Below, one piece after another: positions 33,743-45,320 of a DNA stretch of 64,000 bases (position 1 is its first letter; each line of letters begins with the position of its first letter). The DNA is taken from NCBI GenBank assembly GCA_945910005.1, contig OX246738.1, positions 20,727,686 through 20,791,685 on the forward strand, in the 5' to 3' direction. Below the pieces are notes generated by a model, which was not told where the DNA came from, made no database searches, and saw nothing but the letters and a program-made list of their open reading frames with translations. The position numbers and the translations under genes were made by a program. The DNA is from Isoperla grammatica (Eukaryota > Arthropoda > Insecta > Plecoptera > Perlodidae).

Positions 33743-34220
33743 TATTACTTGTTGCCATAAGTAGTTGAACCTATATCAAATTAATATCTCGTACTTCAGC
33801 CAAAGCTGTTGCCAAAAGAAACAGTATAACATACTTATATTTTGCCACTCTGAAAATAATAATTTATTTATTTGAGATCATATTTTACAAATCTTAACAT
33901 CATGACAAATAATACTGATTTATTTTAGAATATAAAGTATAGCACACTTAAGTGCTGCAGTCGTAAATGAGCTAGAAGAATGGTTGAGAACCAGTGTACT
34001 CATCTGTAGACCGTAGGCATATACTTAAGATATTTTTGCAGTTAAGTCAAGATTAAATATTGCCGTTAGAAATTCCTCTTCACGTGCATGTCTTCTTCAC
34101 TACTCACACATCCCTTAAGACTGTACAGGAATCAGTTATTTAAACGGTAACCATTAAATCTTAAAAACTAATGTTAATCTGATTGGTCTTACATATGTCC
34201 GGCAGCCTCCTGGTTTCATT

Positions 34221-34509
34221 CTCTATATAAATAAAATAAAATAAATTCACATTTAGAGTCTACCCACTCATTAATAAGACTGATTTTCAGTGGGGGACTT
34301 TAATTTAAAGTGACAACCAACCCTGTAGGCTCCGAACACCATTGACGACTGAGCGATAACCAATCAAAGATCGACATGTCAAATATGAAACATATGAATC
34401 AGTGATTGGACAGTGCAAACACCTGCGGACAAATGCCAGAATCAACAAGGCCGCTTCAGAACAACTTTGAGTTTATTGAGTGCTTTGGTGCTAGGACGGC
34501 TCCCAAGTA
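34221..34509 (-). repeat. Dispersed repeat A (SINE/LINE 3' end) copy
   Basis: It shares GTCTACCCACTCA, GACTGATTTTCAGTGGGGG and a following block with the copy at 42511-42645. The (AAATAA)-like stretch on its left is a tail on the minus strand. The 3' stem-loop pairs CCCACT (34263-34268) with AGTGGG (34289-34294). Its far part also resembles the copy at 16264-16560. Confidence 0.6.
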
Positions 34510-34650
34510 AGATTCAGATTCAGATTCAGATTCTTTATTGATAATGAATACAGTAATTACAATTATTTAATATCACTGACCCCCAGTGAGTATATTACTC
34601 GCAGGTAGGGGGTCTTCTACAATACAGTCTATATTATGTTATATGACATT
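34510..34650 (-). repeat. Non-LTR retrotransposon 3' end with (GAATCT)n tail
   Basis: On the minus strand the sequence ends ATTATCAATAAAGAATCTGAATC with three to four GAATCT-type hexamers. A polyadenylation-like AATAAA followed by a hexamer microsatellite tail is typical of CR1/L2-type LINE 3' ends and of SINEs using them. No RT frame is visible upstream. Confidence 0.45.
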
Positions 34651-37600
34651 ACAGAGGAAGTAGGAATTTTACACCGTTTACTTATTCCCAAGACAAGAAT
34701 TCCACATATTATTATTCATTGTTTGCGTGTTGAAAAATTAGAAGTAATCGGTGTTTTATCGTTATAAATCGGGAGTTGAAAGTTACCAATTATTATTCGT
34801 AAGAGAATTGGTTTATACTAATTAAAACCTAAACAACCGAATACGTTAGCGAAAAATTATGATTTCACATAATGAACGAAAATGCATAATATTAATTACA
34901 TTCTCCTTCACGACGATGTTCTTAATTTTTTCCTTGTTTTCTAAAAGAATACATTATCTCGTTAAATCTCATTATAAAATGGTGTAGTAAATGACCAACT
35001 TGGAGCAACATAACTTGAGGCTTAATTGGGCGCATATGTCTCAAGCGTAATTCGACCTATATCGTCCATGTTCTGTAAACTCAGCCACTGGGGTTCCATC
35101 GCAATGAGAGAGAATACAACATAGCAATAGAGAGGGTGGTTTATTTGTTGTTTGAATAGAGGAGCTGCATAACTGTGGTTTCTTTGAGTACTACGAAGAG
35201 AGTGCAACAATAGCACTCTACAGTCAATAAATATATTTTTTATTACTGCCATATTGAAAATACGACGACGTTATAAAATATAAAAAGTATATCAACATAT
35301 ATATTATGTCCTTTCTCTCATTAACATACATATTTATTTACACTTCTAGAGTAAGACAATACATTTTGTATACCTAATATAGCGTTATAGCCACTCCACA
35401 ATGTTTTAATTGTTTCGGACAAACATTGAATGAGCGCGAATCAAAAGAATACCCAGTTCACAATGTACACAACAATGAAACTACTAAGTAACCAATTGTT
35501 TGTTCGACTTGTGTCGTCACAGCCATCTTATTCGGTACTTACACTATTCCTGAATGAAAGAATGGTAAAAAATAAAAATAATTTTAAAAGTGATCATTTA
35601 TTAATTTTCAGATAGTTCTTATAAAACACTATAATTGCATAAGACACACACATTTAAATGTAATTATAAGAATGAGATCCAACGGCTTTCCTTCGAATAA
35701 GAGACGAATTTTAGAGTTAAAGGTCAACATTGAAGATACATAATACATAAACAATGAGACGTCGATTCGACATGAGGTTGTGTGTGGTTGGCTGTGTAAA
35801 TATAGAACAGTTGCAGCCGCCAGTAGCCATCTTCTACTGAGCGATCAAGACCTCGTGTCAAAACGTCTCTTCATTCGTGTATTACCTCCCTTCAATGTCA
35901 ACTTACAACTTCAAAATTCATCATTTTTCTGGAAGGTAAACTATTGGATTCTATACATATATTCTCAACTATTACAGCCAATTGATATCTATCAAAGTAG
36001 TTCATGTTATATATGCAGTTACTCAGCTGTTTCTTTATTCACTTTACCAGTACTTCTTTATTTGTTTTATTGATCTATAATAACTAATAACCAGTTCACT
36101 TCAAAAGTGTATTCAGTTCAAATTGTGTATTCTATTCGTTGTTCATAGTAATTTATCGTATATACTGCAGTTTCAATAGATAGTAAGCGGCATCCATAAT
36201 GTGAAACACATTGTTTACATTCGATATGAGACGACGAAGGTTGCTTTGCCACGGAATATGGCAGTTTGTTACAAGTATAAATAGGAGTACGCTGATAAAA
36301 AGTTAATGAAAATGCTGCCACATATCTGTGTAACATATCATCAAACACATGGTAATTTCGTGTTTCAATAACAATAAACATTTGTTTGAAAACAGTTGAA
36401 CTCTCATTGCCACCGAAAGATTATTGAAATTTCCGGGACGTTTTCAAACTGTCCCTGTTTTAGCTACTATTCACATAAAATATCCTTTAAACTACTCTAA
36501 TAAATGCAAACATTTTCGTATTGTTGAGTACAATTTTATAATTATGTTTAAAGATTCTGAATTTCGATATCAAAAAAAATAAAACTGACAAAAAGTCGCA
36601 GTTTCACATAACAAACATCACATTTGCCCATTAGAAAACTCAAAATTGGAGTCCACCGTAGTGGACCCGGGTAGCAATATGACGCAATGTTTCAGGAAGT
36701 ATTTAACAAAACATCTTTAGTCTAGATAACCGGCTACGAATGAAATTGCTATCGATATCATCTGTATTAGTTAAGCGTCATAGAGCAGAGACCCAATCAT
36801 GTTTATATTAATCTTCAATTGTGAATAAGTGGAATCGGAGGGTTGTCGGTTGTTATCAAAAGCCATCGACTACCGACATACAGTAATATCTTCATTCAAT
36901 AAACAATCTGTTTTCTCTGTGTGTCTATGTTTCTCTGTCTCCGTCTCTTCCCTCTGTATCTCAAACAGGAGTATACCTACCTACGTCACTATTGGTTCAA
37001 TCAACAGAGTTTAATATGTTCGTACAGTAGATGAAATGTATCGCTTGACTGCTTTACAAAATGCAAATAACCTGGAGGTTTAACAAATGGAATGACTTGA
37101 ACTCCGTTTATAAACAGGTACTCACGCCATTCCCTAAACGTGTCTTTTATTTAAAAAAGAACAATTACTTTAATTAAGTAGAAAGCGAAAATTTTCAATT
37201 AATCTCGGTTTTAGAGTTGGCAACTCAAGCTATATTCAGTGCACACATTTCGCATTAACCAAAGCAATGTTTAGGGAATGACAAGCGTTGTGGTGCACGA
37301 TATAGTGGTTTCTGATGAAATCACACGGCCAGCCCGTGAAAGTATTCACCTGTAGCAACCACTATAGCCACTATGACGTCACAGAGTTGTGAGGACCGAC
37401 TGTTGAGAGCTTGTTAGTTGGCAGAATATGTATCTGACTAAGCAATTATTCTTATAATGTGTTCTGTCCATTGATAAACCAAATGTTGTGAGTGTTACCT
37501 TCTATACCTTCCACATTATTCGTTATAACGCTAGGCAAGTGTTTTCAAACGTAATCTTTGCTTTTAGTGTACTTACGATTCTTGAAGCACCTTAACCTGT

Positions 37601-38989
37601 TATTAAGTTTTAAATTTAGGTATTTTACGTGTGTCGTGTCTTTAACCTTCCACGAAGGAAATGAATTCTGTACATATATTTTATAATATAAATTATAATT
37701 TATGTTTAAAAGGTTTCTAAACACGCTATTAAATGTTATTTTGCATTTGTGCGAGATAAAAATTAATGCAAACGCGTTCTTATTTATTTACATATCAATG
37801 ATAATATATTCAAATGTGTAATAAATCCTAATTTTTTCACCGGTATGATAAATCAATTTTAATTTATTTAATCATTCATTATAAAATGATCATCGCTCTT
37901 ACACAGTTACTTTACTTGAAATAAATTAACGTTGGTAAGATTATTTTCTAGCGTAATCTCAATTGTTCTTGGTGGAAACAACGTATGTAACACATGGTTG
38001 TTATCTCATGTTCGAAGTGAAATATGTTCTCTTTTATTGTTATCTGTTCTCAGTTTAAACAAATGACTGTTTTAATTTAAAACTTGAAGCTGTTACGTTT
38101 TGTATTCGGCTATAACAACGGCCGGTCATACTTCACAACACTCGCACGAAACATTTCCTTTCAATTCCTGCAACCCTAATTTAACGTAATTGGCTACCTA
38201 GCAGAATTAAGACGGGGTTTGTTTCAAGCATGGCCATCCTTTGGGTACGAGCCTAGTTATTACCGCGTGTAACAGCATTTACCCAGAGGACACAGGATAA
38301 CATCGCTTCAGAAGAGTTGAAGGTTGGCGGTTGAAGGGGTTGGCAGTGCGGGGTAGGGGAGTTTGGAGAGGGAGAATTGTGCAAATAGAGAATTGATCTC
38401 CTGAGTCCATCTCGCGGAAACCACCCTATTTTACACACGACTGACTCCCCCCAGATAACGCAAGCATTGTCATCTGGTCGTCTCGTCGTGTCTATGTCCA
38501 TTCTTTGACAAACACGCCAGCCGAACTCTACTGTGGCTGAAATAACAGCGTGTGCCATGGAGACAGAGTTAGAGTTACAATCGCTCTCGGCATTTTGCTG
38601 TGTTGTGAATTAATATATACATTATATATATTTAGTATGTGCCCGAAACTTGCCAAATGGAATTTTAAAGCTAGCCTGTGGCGTAATTAGCTGTAATTGC
38701 TATGTAATGTTTGCTATGTAAACCTGTTTTTGTTTTCGTACATGTTAACCAAACAAACATGTTAACACTACAAATTCAATTATAATTAAAATAAACAGTG
38801 GTGTTACGTTTCGGTTTAATAATCTGCATTATTTCAATATATTGTGCATCGCTTCATACGCTTCATACACTTCATACACAGTAATGCCGTGACCTGTGGC
38901 ATGTGTAAAGCATCAATGATCATCCCAGGTAAATAAACTGTGACCTCATATTGGGTCTATGTGAAAATACTATCGAGGTATTGTGAGTA
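34651..38989. other. Non-coding
   Basis: AT-rich DNA with several frames of 60-100 codons that lack protein-like composition. A short CT-rich run lies at about 36905-36960 and small GC-richer patches near 37320 and 38280-38480. Nothing identifiable. Confidence 0.5.
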
Positions 38990-39235
38990 CAACCGTTTCA
39001 AAAGGTGGAAATAATCCAACGTTTCGCCAATATTACAGTAGACTTCTTCAGGGACATTTGGAGAGTGTTGACACTGAAATCAACAGCTTTCACAATGGGA
39101 ACTCTGGACAGGGTTGCTATAGAATTAACACACACTATCGCAAAGCTTCACGGTTGTACCCGGAAAACTACGATTGTATCGTTGACTTCGGCCGAGAAAG
39201 CCTCCGATATGGATTAATCTCTGTGGGTATTCAGG
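38990..39235 (-). repeat. Penelope/LINE-like repeat fragment with CTGAAGA...GCGAAACG
   Basis: The minus strand reads CTGAAGAAGTC, 12 bases, then GGCGAAACGTTGG. CUGANGA followed by GAAA is the conserved core order of a hammerhead ribozyme, and such cores occur in Penelope-like elements. The intervening stem II is weak (GUC/GGC only) and I could not close stems I and III, so it is at best a decayed copy. The open frames crossing it are not recognisable proteins. Confidence 0.35.
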
Positions 39236-39952
39236 TGAGTGCGTCATAATTGCTTTCATGATGTTCACATCAATGATTTGTCTACGACTTCAACTGCATG
39301 AAAAGTAGTAAATGTAGTTATGGAATTCGGTTTGTAAAGTGTATTCATCGTTTGGACCTGTCTAACGATGCTTTAATTACACCAAATATGATTTCAATAT
39401 TGTTTTCATGAAGATAGACATCGGTATCATAAACTTATTATATCAATAACGTTTTTATTTCTTGTTTGATATTTTGTTCGTTTGAATCATTAACAAAGGT
39501 ATTTCTATTATATTCGTGTATTGTAGCTATGCATATGACACAAATTGCAATATTATTTTCAAAAATAACAGGAGTGTTATTTTAACGCTACCATTAATTG
39601 TGCTTATACAAGATTATATAAAGTAAGTTTGTACTTCTGGTTTGATAATCTTGTTCGTTTGATGGATAAATAATGAGCTTGTATAATACATTAGTTAACT
39701 GCAGATTTGTGTAGAACACATACAGACAAATGCCATTGTCGATAGTGATATATTGAATTGAATTTGATACGTGAAAGTACGTATGCGATCAATGTTTTAT
39801 GAACATAACCTTCTTTTCTACTGACAAATATAAATGTATCGATCTATTACAGTAATTCCAATCAAACCACCACATGGAAATAACGTGAATGTTAAGATCA
39901 TCTTCGTATGAGAACATATTGTTTTAATTTAATTAAATATAAGATAATGATG

Positions 39953-40175
39953 TATAGTTGAGAAACTGTAAGAATGACGGCCCCCTCCTTATCCCCACCA
40001 CTGCTACCCGACCCCCCTCAACTCCGTGACAACCTTACAAAATGAAATGCGTAACTGAACATCAGTTTGTTTCAGTTGTTCAGTTTGTTGTTTCATGGAG
40101 TTAAGGGGGGGGGGGTCGAATAGCAGTGGTGGGGATAAGGCGGGGGCCGCCAATTCTTACAGTTTCTCAACTATA
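39953..40175. mobile_element. Foldback MITE with about 75-bp arms
   Basis: The left arm 39953-40025 and right arm 40097-40175 are long inverted repeats: TAGTTGAGAAACTGTAAGAA, then a C-rich block with TTATCCCCACCACTGCTA, then CAACTCC on the left, mirrored on the right. The arms differ mainly in G/C-run length. TA/TATA at the ends suggests TA target choice. The whole unit would form one cruciform with a loop of about 70 nt. Confidence 0.7.
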
Positions 40176-41439
40176 GCTGTTATTTATTTTCCAACGAAGT
40201 GTGCAATGTGGATAGAAAAAACGCGTGGAATAATAGTTCAGAATAATATACGTTGAACTTATTTTGATGGTGTTTTGTACACGTAAAAGTTCATTATTTC
40301 CAAACCATTAAAATTGTCTTCTCTGGGGAAATTATAAGAGTAAACCCCACCATTTACCATGCTCGTTATGCTAGGACTTGTCGGTGTACTACTGCCAACT
40401 ATTCACTGTTACTTAGTTAAAATGTAAACATTTATAAATGCGTTAATAATATAAATATAATGAAGACGAGCAATATTTTCGTGTAAAGAAAGGTCAACTG
40501 ACTCATGGTGCGTAGTCTTAATAATCTAGATTCTAGACGTCAACAACCACAAAATTTGTTCAGCGGTAATAATAATCAGACTTTAGTAATAGAAATTGTC
40601 TCTAGTTAGAAATATATATTAGTGTTTCATGGTTACCGTACGTAATTCCGTAATTGGCCTTGTAATTAAATAAAACCTGTTGAAGAGTGTGGCATTAGTA
40701 CTGACACCGTACACAAAAACCAGCTCCCGCATGTAAGAGCACAATGGTCCTTTGTCGATGGCAACAACGTATTGTTTCCTAAAACAAAGATCGCAAAAAT
40801 GCGATAAAGCTCTTATTGAAGCCTGCAGAAGGAATGAAATACGAATGATGGAAATGGCTATGGCCGTTACTCCCAACTGAATGGTTTAATGAGACCTGGT
40901 CTTCAGTGCCAGGTTTTCTATTGTAACTCGAGTAAGCTGCTATTGCCTCTTGAGAACCCCTTCACAACTCTCAACAAGCAATACGTTGAACCCACCCCCG
41001 ATACTTTACTGATAATAAGCCTTTATGCAAACGCGCGTGCACCGGTGAAGAGAATTCAATAAAGGACTGATCACATTTCAGAAAACGATCTCAAACAAAT
41101 GATTTTTAGCAGTGGTCTACATTATTTAGTTTGTTTCTTTTGTTCAAACGTGTATTTTTGTTTTAATAAATGTTATAAAATGCGTTCATTGTTTGCTGTA
41201 AGTTATTGTATTGTACTTAACCAGTACTGTAGATAAGTTATTTAACAGGAAACGGTTCATAATAACCGTTAAACAATTTAAAATATGATTTAATCTTGAC
41301 CTAGTGTTTTGTTCAACATGCTCATAATTATATAATGCTTTGAATGTTTGGGGTTTATACTTTAAGACAAAACAGTTGTTATAAAATTCCCATAATTGGT
41401 ATTTTAGTGTAAAATTATTGTATTTTTGTGAACATTATG

Positions 41440-41605
41440 ATAACACTGGTTAGTTGGTAGAGTATTAGATGTACTGACATTACTTGTTGTACTGTCATTG
41501 GTACCATACCAATGAAATCACTCGTCTCGATTAGCCAAGTTGCAAAAATGTGGGACGTAACACGCCGAACATCGTCTTATCTATGAAATCACATAATTTA
41601 TTTCC
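41440..41605 (+). mobile_element. tRNA-derived SINE copy, plus strand
   Basis: A box A-like GTTAGTTGGTAGAGTATTAGA (about 41450-41470) is followed by a decayed box B-like segment near 41499 and then by CTCGATTAGCCAAGTTGC and AAAAATGTGGGACGTAA. The latter part matches the body of the 11.6-kb copy. No clear target duplication was seen. Confidence 0.55.
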
Positions 41606-42510
41606 ATTATCCATCTATATTCATCATTCATCCATCCATCATGATTCAACGATCCATTATGTAGTTCTATTACACAGATACACATTAGATACTTTTATGT
41701 GTACACATGTTTAATGTCACTTGTTCAAACTTGTGGCCGCAGACAAATATATCAATATAGTGAGTAGAGGTTAGGTAGCTTTAATGTATGTCAAGTGAAA
41801 AATACACAGAAACACGAAAAGAGCCGAAAGTCAAAGCAAGCCGAAGCATCAATCATAAACATTGACAATTTACGGGATACTGACATCAAATACCGTTATC
41901 CCAAAATTGCGGGAAATACAAAAACGTTAATAGAAATCTAATTATAGGTTTACAACTTTTAAATTAAGTTCCCGGTGTAAGAGGAAACGTTCCTATGTTA
42001 TGTTTTACACATCAAAGCGTATTGAATATTGGGTTTAAACATTGCATTGTACAGTTGTTGTTTATAGACATTCATGTGAAATGAACGTTCATTACAGATG
42101 AGATGACATAATATGACATTCATTCGCCGCAACTGTAAAGTCTGAATTCTCTGCGTCAAGTTAGTGTAACATTGATTAGAGTTATATGTTCATATCACTA
42201 ATTAAATAATGTAAGCCCACAAAGGATTCATGCCATGTGTGTATTATCGTTCATTTTCAACTACTCCGTTATTATTTGTCACTGTGTGATCTATTCAATA
42301 ATTGTGAAATTGGATTTTGAATCAAAAACGCATGTTTCATTTTTAATACGAATTAAAACCCTTTGATCAATTAAACTTTTTCTGGTGTCGATACCAACAC
42401 TGATATTGGTATATTCAATATAACCCTTAGGACTTATTTGTATTGGTTTTGTTGTTGTATTAAATTAGTTATTGGAAATATTACCTTTGTGTTCCTGAAT
42501 GGTCTTGATC

Positions 42511-42645
42511 TGCATTAATAAATAAAACAAATTCATTCGTATTTATAGAGTCTACCCACTCAGTAACAAGACTGATTTTCAGTGGGGGGCTTCAATTTAA
42601 AGCGACTAAACTAACCCTGCAGGCTCCAAACACAATCGATGTATT
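42511..42645 (-). repeat. Dispersed repeat A copy
   Basis: It has an AATAAATAAAACAAA tail-like start, then the same GTCTACCCACTCAG...GATTTTCAGTGGG block as at 34.2 kb. The stem-loop is CCCACT (42555-42560) with AGTGGG (42581-42586), plus inner CAGT/ACTG. Beyond it the sequence matches the 34-kb copy through CCCTG(C/T)AGGCTCC. Confidence 0.6.
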
Positions 42646-42788
42646 ATATACTATATAACATATTATACCTTTTAGTTGGAGGTACATTGCCGCTATATTC
42701 CACATGTGCCTTGCAGTCATCCCCTTCCCCCTCCAGCCCAACCCCAATCTCTCCCACAGCCAACGCAATTCCCTACTAACCTAACAGT

Positions 42789-42792
42789 TAAT

Positions 42793-42824
<32 letters not shown>

Positions 42825-43000
42825 TGTCTATCCTATTCAGTTATAAAAACTGAACTGTAAATGATGACATTATGGCTTTACATCTCATATTGTGGCAACA
42901 ACGCTAATCGAGCCCATGATGGTATAAACCAAATGAGGATTGGAACCTGTGACTCAGAAATCGTTGTTTAACTAACCAACGCGGCAACGCCTACTTCCCA
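42789..43000 (-). mobile_element. tRNA-derived SINE with (ATAA)n tail
   Basis: On the minus strand: a degenerate tRNA-like head with a box B-like GGTTCCAATCC, then a central block around GCTCGATTAGCGTTGTTGCC, then a 7-bp hairpin TTCAGTT/AACTGAA (arms 42836-42842 and 42848-42854), then an (AAAT)n tail at 42791-42823. The central block recurs in other copies here. Head, body and tail order is that of a SINE. Confidence 0.65.
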
Positions 43001-45162
43001 ACACTGATACTACTACTAACTACCAACTACTTCTTCATTACTAATTCTGTTTGACCTTCAAAACACGCACTCGTGTTAAAACACCGCTTAATTTGATGTA
43101 GGATTCACCATTCTTAAACTGGAAGTAATATACAATTGTTATTCAATCAAAACTTGTAATTGTAGAAAGATGATTAGATGCCCATAGTCAGGCAACGAAG
43201 GTAACAATGTAATCTATACAGAATGTATCAACCGGTTTCACAACCTAGGAATGTTTCTTATCATAATTACATCATTCAGTCGTTACTTGATAACTAAGAA
43301 ACTGAATAATTAGCGCCGGGTTGTTATTATTGCGCGCCACGTACGCTTAGTACGAGTAACACTCAAGCACGCATACCTTGAGTTGTGACTTCCTAAACTT
43401 AAGTAATTACACATTGTAATGCGATTGAGAGTAATTAGTATTGACCTTTAAATTTTAAGTGTACGGATTTTAAATTAACTAATGTAAAATATTAGTTTTT
43501 CGTAATTATTATCTTTGAAGCAAGATGCTACAATTTATATGGATAAAATAAAACAATTTTTACCGTTAATTTAGCAAGTTGACAATATAAAACACAAATC
43601 CATAACTAAAAAATAATTGTATTATTGTGTGTTCAGTCAATGGCACACATGTTAACCTACCGTTTGGCGCATTTAAACTTCGGTTTAATCGATGTATCCC
43701 TTATTAATTTAGAAGTATGATAAAATAATGTAATTCAGTTCACGTAACAAATAAATTGGGGTACCGGTATTCAACATAATCGTCTTCATTAATTTAGTTG
43801 CCGTTTAGACGTATATATATATATATTCTGTTCTTCTCCTCATAGAACTGGTACAAGAAGAATAATACAAAAATTATTATTTAGGTAGAACTTGCGTTAT
43901 TCAACTATTATTGATACAATATCGAATGAGTAAATTAATAAGTTAAATTAAAGTACCACTCTATGGAGATGTGTTTTATTTTGTCACAATGTTAAATGCT
44001 ATCCAGAATCCCCCATCCCTACACTTACCCAGTTTTGTATAAACAAACACTTTGTATTTACGTTCAATTGCATATAGTTATTTTTCAACAACCAAAGCAA
44101 GAATTCCCTTTGTGGTGTTCATTCACCATTGGTTTCAGTTCCACTTCATGGGTGTCAAGTGACTGATTGTCCCATAGTGGAAACCGCTCACGACACATTG
44201 GAATCATTTACCATTGGTTAATGAGGTGGCAAACCAGTGCCTCTGCTACTGTATGGTGATGGGGTTGCAGCTCTTTAATACACTCCACATACCTAGGTAG
44301 CAGGTTGATAACAATGGCTCCGACATGTTGATTACCATTGCATGTAGAGTGTTGTTTATCTTATCATGCCAAGTTCGGTATTATTAACTATTATAACCTT
44401 GGGCAAGCCAAAACCATGACAAGATCGTGCTTTACTTGGTCAGTCTTAATTCATTCGATATTTATTTCGTACTCCGGCTATAAGCTAGAAAGGCTTTCAA
44501 TATTTTGACAATTTATAATGAATGCGATAGCTCATTTTCAACCAAATGTTTAACGATTGAATACAGATTCAATTCAAAGTTCTTTTATTTTAGATTTGCT
44601 ACAAATTGGTTTCTTGTATCTATCAATTTAATTTTCATTGAAATAAATTCGTCTGGATTGCAAAAAATCCCAAATATTGGTGTTAGTTCGTGTAGGCCAT
44701 AGCTTCAATTATGGTGTCATTATTAATTTGAAACTCTTCTTACTTCCTTATCTTTATTCTGATGATACAACGTGCTTACATTTTCGAATTCAAAAATTCT
44801 AAATTCTTATAATTTGTGTGATATAATCATTAACAGTTCATAATAATTCTTTAATACAAACTAACAATTACGAAGACCAAATGTTTCATAATTTACGATA
44901 GGAATTGTGTCGAGTATATATTTTTGAAAAGTTTCCATGAAAACACAATATCATAGTGTTACTATGAATGGTTTTCTACTAATTATTTTGCGTAAACCAC
45001 AGGTATAGTAGTAATTTTGTTACTTTATTCGGTGACTATATATGGTGCCCACTGAACATATGTCCCTCGAATATATCGCAGAAACTACCCAACAAACAGT
45101 GCGTGTGCAGGTTTGCTACTTTGAATGTTTAACAAATTGTTTGACAGTTCTGGTAAACTTCT
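43001..45162. other. Non-coding
   Basis: AT-rich with a short (TA)n near 43813. No gene, tRNA or clear transposon end recognised. Confidence 0.5.
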
Positions 45163-45270
45163 TCCATAAATGTCAACACAAATTGTTTTTGTGGGGTCAT
45201 CCATAAATGTAAACATTTAATTTTTGTGCGGTCTTACATACATGTTGACACGCATTTCGGTTTTTGAGGG
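45163..45270. repeat. Short tandem repeat, about 37-bp unit, three copies
   Basis: CCATAAATGTCAACACAAAT followed by a TTTTTGTGGGG-type string occurs at 45163, in modified form at 45201 and in decayed form at about 45237. Confidence 0.55.
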
Positions 45271-45320
45271 GAGTTGGGTTGGGGTGAGGGAGAGAGGAGT
45301 GGAGGGGGGGGGGGGGTGTT
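45266..45320 (+). repeat. G-rich tract, quadruplex-capable
   Basis: Successive GGGG, GGG, GGGG, GGG and a long poly-G within 55 bp meet the usual G-quadruplex pattern. It follows the short tandem repeat directly. Confidence 0.5.
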
